From Lelliottia wanjuensis (lineage in GTDB: Bacteria > Pseudomonadota > Gammaproteobacteria > Enterobacterales > Enterobacteriaceae): a stretch of DNA of 64,000 nt. This document shows positions 34,096 through 43,829 of the stretch, piece after piece. Both the position numbers and the translations under genes were made by a program. The stretch spans positions 62,001 through 126,000 of the forward strand of contig NZ_JASSOT010000078.1 of assembly GCF_030238365.1 (NCBI RefSeq). Direction: 5' to 3'. Every line of letters starts with the position of its first letter. Position 1 is the first letter of the stretch. Under the pieces are notes generated by a model. The model saw only the letters and a program-made list of their open reading frames with translations, did no database searches and was not told where the DNA came from.

Positions 34096-35514
34096 ATGAA
34101 ACGTTCAACTCTTGTATTTTTTAGCCTACCTCTCTCTTTATTACTGGTGTCATGCGCGCCAGGCCACGACACGGCGGCCTCGCTGAAACAGCAGGCGCCC
34201 GCAACCCAAATCAACACTCAGCTCGCCCATACCCAGTGGCCCAAAAATGAGTGGTGGAAAGATTTCAATGACCCGGAGCTCAATGCCCTGATCGCGAAAG
34301 CGCAGGCGGATGCCCCGGATATGCAGATTGCCCATCAGCGCATCGCTCTGGCAGAAGCCCAGGCCAAAATGGCGATGGCCGCCGACGGGCCGCAGATTGA
34401 TTTCTCCGCCGATGCCGAGCGGCAAAAAATGTCGGCAGAAGGGCTGATGGGCCCGTTTGCCTTCACCGACCCGGCGGCGGGCACCACCGGGCCGTGGTAC
34501 ACCAATGGCACCTTTGGCTTGACCGCTGGCTGGGATCTGGATCTGTGGGGTAAAAACCGCTCAATGGTCGAGGCCAGGATCGGCAAGGTCAACGCGCAGA
34601 AAGCTGAGATGGAACAGACCCGCCAGCTGCTCGCCAGCAGCGTCGCGCGCCTGTACTGGGAGTGGCAAACCCAGGCTGCGATAGGCAACGTGCTCACTAA
34701 CATTAAGCAGGAGCAACAGTCGATCATCGCCGTCGATCGCGAGCTCTACCAGCAGGGCATTAATTCATCCATCCAGGGTGTCGCGACCGACATCAACGCC
34801 AGTAAAACCGAAGAGCAGATGGCTGAAGTTCACGGGAAAATGAAAGCCATCGAGGCGCGTCTGCAGGCGCTGACCAATACCTCGACGATGAAACTGACCC
34901 CGCACGCACTGCCGAAAACCGAGGCTTCGCTGCCGCCAACGCTTGGCTACGAACTCCTGGCGCGCCGCCCGGATCTGCAGGAAGCGCACTGGTATATCGA
35001 AGCGTCCATGAACGACGTGGATGCGGCGAAAGCGGCCTTTTATCCAGACGTTAACCTGATGGCATTCCTGCAACAGGACGCGCTGCACTTAAGCGATCTG
35101 TTCCGCTCGTCGGCGCAGCAGATGGGTGTCACCGCAGGGCTCACGCTGCCGATCTTCGACAGCGGACGACTGAACGCGAATCTGGATATCGCCCAGGCGC
35201 AGAGCAATTTATCCGTCGCGAATTACAACAAAGCGGTGGTGGATGCGGTGAATCAGGTGGCGCGCACCGCCAGTGAAGTGGATACCCTCATCAATAAAAC
35301 CCAGCAACAGCAGAAGATCGAAGCCGATACCGCCCGCGTGGTGGCCCAGGCGCAGGCGCGTTTCAACGCCGGGATCATTGCCGGTTCGCGCGTCAGCGAA
35401 GTGAAAATTCCGGCCCTGCAGGAGCAAATCGCCGGTCTGACGCTGCAGGGGCAGTATGTTGACGCCACGCTGCAGCTCACCTCCGCGCTCGGCGGCGGGT
35501 ATCACCACAGCTAA
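34096..35514 (+). CDS. mdtQ: MdtQ, NodT-type outer-membrane efflux lipoprotein
   Basis: 472 residues. A lipoprotein signal ending LLLVSC with lipidated Cys20 is followed by two outer-membrane-efflux (OEP) repeats, including GWDLDLWGKNR and the second-repeat counterpart GLTLPIFDSGRLNANL, the TolC-like trimeric channel fold. In E. coli K-12 mdtQ is interrupted; here the frame is unbroken. No inner-membrane pump or adaptor gene adjoins it, so its partner is unknown. The ATG at 34096 is chosen by the signal peptide; the frame is open from 33997. Confidence 0.9.
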   Translation: MKRSTLVFFSLPLSLLLVSCAPGHDTAASLKQQAPATQINTQLAHTQWPKNEWWKDFNDPELNALIAKAQADAPDMQIAHQRIALAEAQAKMAMAADGPQIDFSADAERQKMSAEGLMGPFAFTDPAAGTTGPWYTNGTFGLTAGWDLDLWGKNRSMVEARIGKVNAQKAEMEQTRQLLASSVARLYWEWQTQAAIGNVLTNIKQEQQSIIAVDRELYQQGINSSIQGVATDINASKTEEQMAEVHGKMKAIEARLQALTNTSTMKLTPHALPKTEASLPPTLGYELLARRPDLQEAHWYIEASMNDVDAAKAAFYPDVNLMAFLQQDALHLSDLFRSSAQQMGVTAGLTLPIFDSGRLNANLDIAQAQSNLSVANYNKAVVDAVNQVARTASEVDTLINKTQQQQKIEADTARVVAQAQARFNAGIIAGSRVSEVKIPALQEQIAGLTLQGQYVDATLQLTSALGGGYHHS

Positions 35515-35562
35515 ACCCCTGGTTATCTATACTTACCTCTTTGCGATTGTGCGGAGGTAGGT

Positions 35563-36336
35563 ATGGCAGCGACTCAACGCGTGGCAATTGTCACCGCATC
35601 GGATTCAGGAATTGGTAAAACCACCGCTCTGCTGCTGGCAGAGCGGGGCTTTGATATCGGCGTGACTTGGCATTCGGATGAAGAGGGGGCGCAGAAAACC
35701 TGTCGGGAAATTGAAGCGCTGGGGCGCCGCGCCGAGGCCATTCAGCTGGATTTAAGCCAGTTGCCGCAAGGGGCGAAAGCGATTGAGACGCTGATTGCCC
35801 GCTTTGGTCGTCTGGATGCGCTGATCAACAACGCCGGGGCGATGGCCAAAGCGCCGTTTCTCGATATGTCGTTTGATGACTGGCGCGCGATTTTCACCGT
35901 GGATGTGGATGGGGCCTTTCTCTGCTCGCAAATCGCCGCCCGGCAGATGGTGAAGCAGGGGCTGGGTGGACGAATCGTCAATGTCACTTCGGTGCATGAA
36001 CATACGCCGCTTCCCGATGCCAGCGCCTACACGGCGGCAAAACACGCCCTGGGCGGCCTGACCAAATCGATGGCGCTCGAACTGGTACAACATAAAATCT
36101 TAGTCAACGCTGTCGCACCCGGAGCCATCGCCACGCCGATGAACGGCATGGACGACAGCGAAGTTGAAGAGGGATCGATGCCAGAGATCCCCCTCGGACG
36201 ACCGGGGAAAACGCACGAGATCGCAAGCCTGGTCGCGTGGCTCTGCGACACGGATGCCAGCTACACTACCGGGCAATCACTGATTGTCGATGGCGGATTT
36301 ATGCTGGCGAATCCGCAGTTTAAACCGGCGGGATGA
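35563..36336 (+). CDS. yohF: YohF, short-chain dehydrogenase/reductase
   Basis: 257 residues, classical SDR: cofactor motif TASDSGIGKTT near the N-terminus, NNAG, and catalytic Tyr/Lys in YTAAK. It matches E. coli YohF, a putative acetoin-reductase-like oxidoreductase; substrate unproven. Its stop codon lies in a 7-bp inverted repeat (36328-36350) shared with the end of convergent yohD. Confidence 0.92.
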   Translation: MAATQRVAIVTASDSGIGKTTALLLAERGFDIGVTWHSDEEGAQKTCREIEALGRRAEAIQLDLSQLPQGAKAIETLIARFGRLDALINNAGAMAKAPFLDMSFDDWRAIFTVDVDGAFLCSQIAARQMVKQGLGGRIVNVTSVHEHTPLPDASAYTAAKHALGGLTKSMALELVQHKILVNAVAPGAIATPMNGMDDSEVEEGSMPEIPLGRPGKTHEIASLVAWLCDTDASYTTGQSLIVDGGFMLANPQFKPAG

Positions 36337-36340
36337 GGCG

Positions 36341-36907
36341 TTAATCCCGCGCGTTTTCCCGATGTTTCAGCCACAGCCGCCAGGCAACCACTACCACGAC
36401 CACCAGAATCAGCCAGATCCAGTGCTTCAGATGCTTATCGAAATTATGCAGCCACGGGCCAATCACTTCCCCGCCGACGTATCCGAGGGTGGTAAAAATC
36501 AGCGCCCAGGCGATGGCCCCAATAATGTTCAGCGGCAGGAAGATTTTCGGTGGCAGGCGGCTGGCACCAATCAGCAGCGGGCCGATAATGCGAAAGCCGT
36601 ACATAAACCGGGTGCCGATAACAAACAGATAGGGATGCCGCTGGATCAGCCGCTGGGCGCGGTTGATTTTTTTCTGATGCTTTGAGAAACGTTTGAGCAG
36701 GGTGGGACCGAAGCGCAATCCCAGCAAGTAGAGCAGCTGATCGCCAATCATCCCGCCGAGCGCCACGGAGGCGACCACCAGTGGGAAACGGAGCAGCCCC
36801 TGATGCGCAACCACTCCCCCGAGAAGCGTAATGGTTTCACCTTCCGCCACGCTGCCAATCACCAGCGCCGCATATCCGTACTGTTCAATCAGACTATTGA
36901 TATCCAT
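36341..36907 (-). CDS. yohD: YohD, DedA-family membrane protein
   Basis: 188 residues (E. coli 192) with DedA (SNARE-associated) motifs: an E-G-E segment near the start (SVAEGETI), GDQLLYLLG, RFMYGFRIIGPLLIGAS and a C-terminal pair of hydrophobic segments. DedA proteins support envelope homeostasis, and some are undecaprenyl phosphate or phospholipid translocases; the specific role of YohD is unknown. Divergent from yohC. Confidence 0.92.
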   Translation of the reverse strand: MDINSLIEQYGYAALVIGSVAEGETITLLGGVVAHQGLLRFPLVVASVALGGMIGDQLLYLLGLRFGPTLLKRFSKHQKKINRAQRLIQRHPYLFVIGTRFMYGFRIIGPLLIGASRLPPKIFLPLNIIGAIAWALIFTTLGYVGGEVIGPWLHNFDKHLKHWIWLILVVVVVVAWRLWLKHRENARD

Positions 36908-37080
36908 AAGGTCAGCGTTGTCTCCCTCTGTGAACCTCCTTTAAGCATACACCCTGTGAATCAATGGCGCGGCAACCACGACATTTTCCCGTCGCGGCAT
37001 TTTCGCGGCTGGTCATAAAATAATCTAAAGCTGCATTATACTGAGAGTATCGCCTTGCGGGCCGACAATGAGGGGGCTGT

Positions 37081-37668
37081 ATGAACCATGTCTGGGGGCT
37101 TTTTTCCCATCCCGATCGTGAGATGCATGTCATCAGAAGCGAGAACGAAACGGTCGCGCATCACTACACGCACCATGTCCTGCTCATGGCGGCGGTACCG
37201 GTGATCTGCGCGTTTATAGGCACAACACAAATCGGCTGGAATTTTGGCGATGGCAACGTCGTGAAGCTCTCCTGGATGACCGGGCTGGCACTGGCGGTGG
37301 TCTTCTACGGTCTGATGCTGGCAGGCGTCGCGATAATGGGGCGGGTGATTTACTGGATGGCGCGAAACTATCCGCAGCGTCCGTCGCTTACCCTGTGCAT
37401 GGTCTTCGCCGGATACGTGGCGACACCGCTGTTTATGAGCGGCATTGTGGCACTCTATCCGCTGGTCTGGTTGTGTGCACTGATAGGGACCATCGCGCTG
37501 TTTTACACCGGCTATCTGCTTTACGTAGGGATTCCGACCTTCCTCAATATCAACAAAGAAGAGGGCTTAAGTTTTTCCAGTTCTACCCTCGCCATCGGCG
37601 TGCTGGTGCTGGAGGCGCTGCTGGCGCTCACGGTGATCCTCTGGGGTTACGGGTACCGTCTCTTCTGA
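37081..37668 (+). CDS. yohC: YohC, Yip1-family inner-membrane protein
   Basis: 195 residues, as in E. coli, with five hydrophobic segments and a short cytosolic N-terminus (MNHVWGLFSHPDREM). Yip1 domain; function unknown. A TATACT at 37037-37042 may be its -10. A perfect 11-bp hairpin follows the stop. Confidence 0.92.
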   Translation: MNHVWGLFSHPDREMHVIRSENETVAHHYTHHVLLMAAVPVICAFIGTTQIGWNFGDGNVVKLSWMTGLALAVVFYGLMLAGVAIMGRVIYWMARNYPQRPSLTLCMVFAGYVATPLFMSGIVALYPLVWLCALIGTIALFYTGYLLYVGIPTFLNINKEEGLSFSSSTLAIGVLVLEALLALTVILWGYGYRLF

Positions 37669-37674
37669 CCAAAA

Positions 37675-37704
37675 TGCATTGCTGGTGTAAATGCCAGCAA
37701 TGCA
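37675..37704 (+). terminator. Hairpin after yohC
   Basis: TGCATTGCTGG/CCAGCAATGCA, perfect 11 bp with an 8-nt loop, 7 bp past the stop. No T run follows, so termination would be weak or factor-dependent. Confidence 0.55.
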
Positions 37705-37834
37705 GCATCTGTTCATGATTCTCTAGTGGCGACAACTCACCAGGGCAGCTATGATGCCTTTGCCAGCCTGTTTCGCCCGATGTAACAGGAGGCGTACGTC
37801 ATCACGTGCATGAATAATTATCAGAAGTCTCACC

Positions 37835-38755
37835 ATGCTGAAATTCCGAGTTTCTTTGCTTAGCCTTGCGCTGATTCTGGCTGTGCCCGTTGCCACGCCA
37901 GCTATCGCCAAAACAACCGCAGTGACCACTGCCGCCCAGCCGGAAATTGCCTCCGGTAGCGCTATGATTGTCGATCTGAATACCAACAAGGTGATCTACT
38001 CCAGTCACCCGGATCTGGTGCGTCCGATCGCCTCAATCACCAAATTAATGACCGCGATGGTGGTGCTTGATGCACGACTGCCGCTGGATGAGAAACTGAA
38101 AGTCGATATCAGCCAGACGCCAGAGATGAAGGGGATTTACTCCCGCGTGCGTCTGAACAGCGAAATCAGCCGTAAAAACATGCTGCTGTTGGCGCTGATG
38201 TCCTCGGAAAACCGTGCGGCCGCGAGCCTCGCGCACCATTATCCGGGCGGGTATAACGCGTTTATCCGCGCGATGAATGCCAAAGCCAAATCCTTAGGCA
38301 TGACGAACACCCGTTTTGTCGAGCCGACCGGACTGTCGATTCATAACGTCTCGACCGCGCGCGACCTGACCCACCTGCTGATTGCCAGCAAACAGTATCC
38401 GCTGATCGGTCAGCTCAGCACCACGCGTGAAGAGATGGCGACTTTTGCGAATCCGGCGTACACCCTGCCGTTCCGCAATACTAACCATCTGGTTTATCGC
38501 GATAACTGGAATATTCAGTTAACCAAAACCGGCTTTACCAATGCGGCGGGTCACTGTCTGGTGATGCGTACCGTGTTTAACGGTAAACCGGTTGGGTTGG
38601 TGGTGATGGATGCGTTCGGGAAATACACCCACTTCGCCGATGCGAGTCGTTTACGTACCTGGATTGAAACCGGAAAAGTGACACCCGTTCCGGCAGCCGC
38701 GATGAGCTACAAAAAGCAAAAAGCGGCGCAGATGGAAACGGCGCAAAACGATTGA
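37835..38755 (+). CDS. pbpG: PbpG (PBP7) D-alanyl-D-alanine endopeptidase
   Basis: 306 residues, periplasmic low-molecular-weight penicillin-binding protein that cuts peptidoglycan crosslinks. Signal peptide ends at AIA (about residue 25). Active-site motifs: Ser67-x-x-Lys70 (SITK), SSEN and KTG (TKTGFTN). Near-identical to E. coli PBP7. Followed by REP units. Confidence 0.96.
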   Translation: MLKFRVSLLSLALILAVPVATPAIAKTTAVTTAAQPEIASGSAMIVDLNTNKVIYSSHPDLVRPIASITKLMTAMVVLDARLPLDEKLKVDISQTPEMKGIYSRVRLNSEISRKNMLLLALMSSENRAAASLAHHYPGGYNAFIRAMNAKAKSLGMTNTRFVEPTGLSIHNVSTARDLTHLLIASKQYPLIGQLSTTREEMATFANPAYTLPFRNTNHLVYRDNWNIQLTKTGFTNAAGHCLVMRTVFNGKPVGLVVMDAFGKYTHFADASRLRTWIETGKVTPVPAAAMSYKKQKAAQMETAQND

Positions 38756-38783
38756 TGATAGTGTTTTGTTGACGGTGGTTTTT

Positions 38784-38849
38784 GTAGGCCGGGCAAACGC
38801 AGTGCCGCCCGGCAAAAGCGCCCGGTGGCGCTTCGCTTACCGGGCCTAC
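38784..38849. repeat. REP pair after pbpG
   Basis: Units at 38784-38813 (GTAGGCCGGGCAAACG start) and 38821-38849 (ends ACCGGGCCTAC) in opposite orientation, forming a BIME between convergent pbpG and the GNAT gene. A CT-rich boxC-like remnant follows at about 38873-38897. Confidence 0.75.
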
Positions 38850-38915
38850 AAGGTCAAAGCGGCACCTCGGTTTTCCCCCTCTCCCCGTGGGTGAGGGCAC
38901 CAGACCGCACAAAAG

Positions 38916-39470
38916 CTATTCCGGCAGCGTCCAGTCCCCGTCGTTCAGCGGACGCTGCATAATCAGCGTATCCCGCCAGTTCCCCTTCTTGTAGCCCACG
39001 CTTCTCAGCTGTCCGGCCACTTCGAATCCATGCTTTTTATGTAACCGCAGAGACCCGGCATTGTTATGCCCGTCGCCGACCACGGCGATCATCTGCCGCC
39101 ACGGACCCTGCTCGCAGCGTGCGATCAGCGCATCCATCAGCGCACTGCCAAAACCGCGGCCCGTCGCGCTGGCATCGACGTAAATCGACTCTTCAAGGGT
39201 ATAGCGATAAGCCGGGCGCGCGCGATACAGCCCTGCATAGCAATACCCGACCACCACGCCACGATAGAGTGCCACCAGCCACGGCAAACCGTCGGCGGCG
39301 ATCTTGCTCATGCGCTGGCGCATCTCTTCAATGGTGGGGGGAACTTCTTCAAACGATGCGCGCCCATTAAGCACATGCCAGGCGTAGATCGCGGCGATGG
39401 CATGAACGTCGTCAGGTTGGGCGTCGCGCACCTCAACTTCGGATGCGGGTAAGATATCAACGGCCGACAT
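38916..39470 (-). CDS. GNAT N-acetyltransferase, phosphinothricin-acetyltransferase-like
   Basis: 184 residues. The GNAT core is visible: RDAQPDDVHAIAAIY at the start, YRYTLEESIYVDASATGRGFG with the acetyl-CoA P-loop (GRGFGS), and LHKKHGFEVAGQLRSVGYKKG near the end. This pattern is typical of the PAT/MnaT group that acetylates phosphinothricin, methionine sulfoximine or similar amino acid analogues. E. coli lacks a gene here. It stands alone on the minus strand, downstream of dld but behind a strong terminator. Confidence 0.82.
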   Translation of the reverse strand: MSAVDILPASEVEVRDAQPDDVHAIAAIYAWHVLNGRASFEEVPPTIEEMRQRMSKIAADGLPWLVALYRGVVVGYCYAGLYRARPAYRYTLEESIYVDASATGRGFGSALMDALIARCEQGPWRQMIAVVGDGHNNAGSLRLHKKHGFEVAGQLRSVGYKKGNWRDTLIMQRPLNDGDWTLPE

Positions 39471-39490
39471 GGTGGGCAGGCTCCTCAGAG

Positions 39491-39518
39491 AAAAAAGCCG
39501 GAGAAACGTTTCTCCGGC
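39491..39518 (-). terminator. Terminator after dld
   Basis: A perfect 22-nt palindrome (GCCGGAGAAAC and complement, 39497-39518) followed on the minus strand by six T. It separates dld from the GNAT gene. Confidence 0.88.
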
Positions 39519-39564
39519 GGCGTGAAACTACTCTAGTACGAGAATCACGTGCTTAACAATAATT

Positions 39565-41331
39565 TCAGTGTGGCTTTACTGTTTGATCAGCGGCTTGCGT
39601 CGCGTCGCGCTCTGCGTCAGGGCTTTCTTTCCAGTATTTATGCTTCGTCGTCTTACCAATGCCCGGATTCATGCTGTTTGTCGGGTCATTCTCACGATAA
39701 AAACGTTTAAGCGTCTCTGGCGCTTCATACAGATGGCCGACGTTGTGTTCCGCCGGGTATTGCGCCCCGCGCGCGCGCAGCAGCTCCAGCATCTGCTCTT
39801 TCAGTTCGTGTGCGTCGACGCCTTTTTTGACGATGTAATCCTGGTGGAAAACGTGACACATAAAGTGACCGTAATAGAGTTTATGCACCAGCTTGCTGTC
39901 GATTTCCGGCGGCAGATGTTCAAACCACTCTGTGTCGTTACGACGCAGGGCGATATCCAGCGCCAGAATATCTTCCACCTCGTCCGCGTGAACCGCCTGA
40001 TAGCGAATCGCCGCACCCGCCGCCGCAAAGCGGTGTAAGAATGCCTTGCTGCCTTCTTCCGGCGTACAGGCAAAGAAATCGCCTTCTGCGGTTTTAAAGA
40101 ACTCCGCCAGCCAGCTTTGCGCCTCGGTAATCCCGTCGCCCGACATCTTCAGCAACAGGTGATGCTCGTACTTATCGCGCCAGCTTTTCATGCGCGGCGG
40201 CAGGTGCGCCGGGAAGGCGGTGCCGAGCTTCTGCATAAAGCGGTCGGTGAAGTGCGGTTTAAACAACGACACTTTACCGAGCATCGCGTCGGCGCGGCCC
40301 TTCATCGTAAAGAAGAACGGCATTTTGTCGGTGCCGAGCTTGTCGATCATCAGGAAGGTGTCCTTCCCGTAGCGTTCGGCGATATCGTAAATATCGCGAT
40401 GCATATACTCGCCCGCGACCGGCAGATTCCGGAATTCACCCAGAATATGGCGACGGATCTCGGTCAGCACGTCCGGCTGGTTGGTGCCGATATAAAAGAC
40501 CTGCTGATTTTTCTCCGCGGGGAAGGTATCAAGGCGCACGGCGAACACCGCCAGCTTGCCCGCGCAGCCGGAGGATTCAAACAGACGATCGGGGTCAGCG
40601 TTATAGCGCGCCGGGGTATCGGCTTCGATATCACGCACGCGTTCGACGTAATCGTGATCGTGGGCGTGACGACCATCGTGCTGCACGTCGGCGTCGCTCA
40701 CCCGCTCGTCGTCGAGCTTGCTGAGGATCTGCTCCGGCGTCACGCCCAGGTTGATCCCCAGATGGTTCACCAGCTGCAATTTGCCGTTTTCATCAATGCG
40801 CGCAAAGAGGGACATCTCCGTGTACGCCGGACCGCGCTGCACCAGCGAACCGCCGGAGTTATTGCAGATCCCGCCGACCACGGACGCGCCAATGCACGAG
40901 GAGCCAATCACCGAGTGCGGCTCGCGGCCCAGCGGCTTGAGCGCTTTTTCCAGGGCATAGAGCGTGGTGCCAGGATAGGCCAGCACCTGTTCGCCTTTAT
41001 CCAGCAGGTGCAGTTTGTCGAGGCGCAGGGTGCTGATAATGACGATATCCCGGTCGTAATCATTGCCGTTCGGCGTGGAGCCTTCCGTCAGGCCGGTATT
41101 CGCCGCCTGCATCAGAATAATTTTGTCGGCGGCGACGCAGGCGCTCAGGACGCGCCAGAGTTCCAGCAGCGTGCCGGGGAAGACCACGGCCAGCGCTTCA
41201 CCCTGACCAGAACGAAAGCCCTTGCGATAGCGGGCGGTTTTTTCCGGGTCCGTCAGCAGGTGTGAATGACCGACCAGGCGAGACAGTTCGTTAATCAATG
41301 TGTTGTTATTTTGTGTGCGAACAGAAGTCAT
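39565..41331 (-). CDS. dld: Dld quinone-dependent D-lactate dehydrogenase
   Basis: 588 residues (E. coli 571; the extra residues are at the C-terminus and N-terminus). FAD flavoprotein on the inner face of the membrane that oxidises D-lactate and passes electrons to ubiquinone. The FAD-binding PCMH domain includes QAANTGLTEGSTP and SVIGSSCIGASVVGGICNNSGG; the membrane-binding and substrate domains follow. ATG 41331 with AAGGAG upstream; the frame opens eight codons earlier. Divergent from bglX. Confidence 0.96.
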   Translation of the reverse strand: MTSVRTQNNNTLINELSRLVGHSHLLTDPEKTARYRKGFRSGQGEALAVVFPGTLLELWRVLSACVAADKIILMQAANTGLTEGSTPNGNDYDRDIVIISTLRLDKLHLLDKGEQVLAYPGTTLYALEKALKPLGREPHSVIGSSCIGASVVGGICNNSGGSLVQRGPAYTEMSLFARIDENGKLQLVNHLGINLGVTPEQILSKLDDERVSDADVQHDGRHAHDHDYVERVRDIEADTPARYNADPDRLFESSGCAGKLAVFAVRLDTFPAEKNQQVFYIGTNQPDVLTEIRRHILGEFRNLPVAGEYMHRDIYDIAERYGKDTFLMIDKLGTDKMPFFFTMKGRADAMLGKVSLFKPHFTDRFMQKLGTAFPAHLPPRMKSWRDKYEHHLLLKMSGDGITEAQSWLAEFFKTAEGDFFACTPEEGSKAFLHRFAAAGAAIRYQAVHADEVEDILALDIALRRNDTEWFEHLPPEIDSKLVHKLYYGHFMCHVFHQDYIVKKGVDAHELKEQMLELLRARGAQYPAEHNVGHLYEAPETLKRFYRENDPTNSMNPGIGKTTKHKYWKESPDAERDATQAADQTVKPH

Positions 41332-41519
41332 CTTCCACTCCTTGTGGTGGGGCAAATTTCTCGCTGTAAAGCATAGCGCGATTAACTGTTAAGCGAACAA
41401 GTATTCATGAGAAAAATCAGAGAATAACCCTGCAACGTTCTGAGGGTTTGTGGCACACTGCGCTTTTCGCACGGTCTGGCCGAGTTTCCCGGCGGTTGAT
41501 GATGAGAGAGTACAACAAC

Positions 41520-43817
41520 ATGAAATGGCTTTGTTCTGTAGCTGTCGCAGTAAGCCTGGCGCTGCAACCCGCGCTGGCTGACGATCTGTTTGGCAACCAC
41601 CCATTAACCCCGGAAGCCCGCGACGCCTTCGTCACGGACTTGCTCACCAAAATGACGGTCGATGAAAAAATTGGCCAGCTGCGTCTGATAAGCGTCGGGC
41701 CCGATAACCCGAAAGAGGCGATCCGCGAGATGATCAAAGAGAGCCAGGTCGGGGCGATTTTCAACACCGTGACCCGGGAAGATATCCGCAAAATGCAGGA
41801 CCAGGTGATGCAGCTCAGCCGCCTGAAAATTCCTCTCTTCTTCGCCTACGACGTGGTCCACGGCCAGCGTACCGTCTTCCCGATCAGCCTCGGTTTAGCC
41901 TCGTCCTTTAACCTCGATGCGGTCAGAACCGTCGGGCGCATTTCCGCCTATGAAGCCGCCGACGACGGTCTGAACATGACCTGGGCACCGATGGTCGACG
42001 TCTCGCGCGATCCGCGCTGGGGCCGCGCCTCCGAAGGCTTCGGGGAAGACACGTATTTAACCGCCACCCTCGGCAAAACCATGGTCGAAGCGATGCAGGG
42101 CAAAAGCCCGGCGGATCGCTATTCAGTGATGACCAGCGTCAAACACTTCGCCGCTTACGGTGCAGTGGAGGGCGGGAAAGAGTACAACACCGTCGACATG
42201 AGCCCGCAGCGCCTGTTCAACGACTACATGCCGCCGTACAAAGCCGGACTTGACGCCGGCAGCGGCGCGGTGATGGTGGCCCTGAACTCCCTCAACGGCA
42301 CGCCGGCGACCTCCGATTCCTGGCTGCTGAAAGACGTCCTGCGCGACCAGTGGGGCTTTAAAGGCATTACCGTTTCCGATCACGGCGCGATTAAAGAGCT
42401 GATTAAACACGGTACCGCTTCCGATCCGGAAGACGCGGTCCGCGTCGCGCTCAAAGCCGGGATCAACATGAGCATGAGCGACGAGTACTACAGCAAATAC
42501 CTGCCTGACCTGGTGAAAACCGGCAAAGTCACCATGGCCGAGCTGGACGACGCCACTCGCCACGTGCTGAACGTGAAATATGACATGGGGCTGTTTAACG
42601 ATCCGTACAGCCACTTAGGGCCGAAAGATTCTGACCCGGTCGACACCAACGCCGAAAGCCGCCTGCATCGCAAAGAAGCCCGTGAAGTGGCGCGCGAAAG
42701 TCTGGTGCTGCTGAAAAACCGACTCGAGACGCTGCCGCTGAAAAAATCTGGCACGATTGCGGTGGTCGGCCCGCTGGCTGACAGCAAACGCGACGTGATG
42801 GGCAGCTGGTCCGCCGCGGGCGTAGCCGATCAGTCCGTTACCGTACTCACCGGCATCAAGAACGCGCTGGGTGAAAACGGCAAAGTCGTTTACGCCAAAG
42901 GGGCGAACGTCACTGACGATAAAGACATCGTCACCTTCCTGAATCAGTACGAAGAGGCGGTGAAGGTCGATCCGCGCTCGGCGAAAGAGATGATCGACGA
43001 AGCGGTCAACGCGGCGAAGCAGTCTGACGTGGTGGTGGCGGTGGTCGGTGAAGCGCAGGGCATGGCCCACGAAGCGTCCAGCCGTACCGATATCAACATT
43101 CCGCAGAGCCAGCGCGACCTGATTAGCGCCCTGAAAGCGACCGGCAAACCGCTGGTGCTGGTGCTGATGAATGGCCGTCCGCTGACGCTGGTGAAAGAGG
43201 ATCAGCAGGCCGATGCGCTGCTGGAAACCTGGTTCGCCGGGACCGAAGGCGGGAACGCCATCGCCGACGTGCTGTTTGGCGATTACAACCCGTCGGGCAA
43301 ACTGCCGATGTCCTTCCCGCGGTCCGTCGGGCAGATCCCGGTTTACTACAGCCACCTGAACACCGGTCGCCCGTATAACGCCGATAAGCCGAACAAATAC
43401 ACCTCGCGCTACTTCGACGAAGCTAACGGCCCGCTGTATCCGTTCGGTTATGGTCTGAGCTACACCACCTTCAAGGTGTCGGATGTGAAAATGTCTGCCC
43501 CAATGATGAAACGTGACGGAAAAGTGACGGCCAGCGTCGACGTGACCAACACCGGTAAACGCGAAGGCGCAACGGTGATTCAGATGTACGTCCAGGATGT
43601 GACGGCGTCCATGAGCCGTCCGGTGAAACAGCTGCGCGGCTTCGAGAAGATTGACCTGAAACCGGGTGAAACCAAAACCGTTAGCTTCCCGATTGACGTG
43701 GATGCGCTGAAGTTCTGGAATCAGCAGATGAAATACGACGCGGAAGCGGGCAAGTTCAACGTGTTTATCGGCGTGGATTCGGCGCGGGTGAATAAAGGGG
43801 AGTTTGAGCTGCTGTAG
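41520..43817 (+). CDS. bglX: BglX periplasmic beta-glucosidase (GH3)
   Basis: 765 residues, the same as E. coli. Signal peptide MKWLCSVAVAVSLALQ, cleaved after ALA. A GH3 (alpha/beta)8 domain has the nucleophile Asp in GITVSDHGAIKE and KHFAAYGAVEGG; an alpha/beta sandwich domain and C-terminal fibronectin III-like domain (TNTGKREGATVIQMY) follow. It hydrolyses beta-glucosides in the periplasm. Start set by the signal peptide; GAGAG lies about 11 nt upstream. Confidence 0.97.
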   Translation: MKWLCSVAVAVSLALQPALADDLFGNHPLTPEARDAFVTDLLTKMTVDEKIGQLRLISVGPDNPKEAIREMIKESQVGAIFNTVTREDIRKMQDQVMQLSRLKIPLFFAYDVVHGQRTVFPISLGLASSFNLDAVRTVGRISAYEAADDGLNMTWAPMVDVSRDPRWGRASEGFGEDTYLTATLGKTMVEAMQGKSPADRYSVMTSVKHFAAYGAVEGGKEYNTVDMSPQRLFNDYMPPYKAGLDAGSGAVMVALNSLNGTPATSDSWLLKDVLRDQWGFKGITVSDHGAIKELIKHGTASDPEDAVRVALKAGINMSMSDEYYSKYLPDLVKTGKVTMAELDDATRHVLNVKYDMGLFNDPYSHLGPKDSDPVDTNAESRLHRKEAREVARESLVLLKNRLETLPLKKSGTIAVVGPLADSKRDVMGSWSAAGVADQSVTVLTGIKNALGENGKVVYAKGANVTDDKDIVTFLNQYEEAVKVDPRSAKEMIDEAVNAAKQSDVVVAVVGEAQGMAHEASSRTDINIPQSQRDLISALKATGKPLVLVLMNGRPLTLVKEDQQADALLETWFAGTEGGNAIADVLFGDYNPSGKLPMSFPRSVGQIPVYYSHLNTGRPYNADKPNKYTSRYFDEANGPLYPFGYGLSYTTFKVSDVKMSAPMMKRDGKVTASVDVTNTGKREGATVIQMYVQDVTASMSRPVKQLRGFEKIDLKPGETKTVSFPIDVDALKFWNQQMKYDAEAGKFNVFIGVDSARVNKGEFELL

Positions 43818-43829
43818 TGGCGGTTTTCC

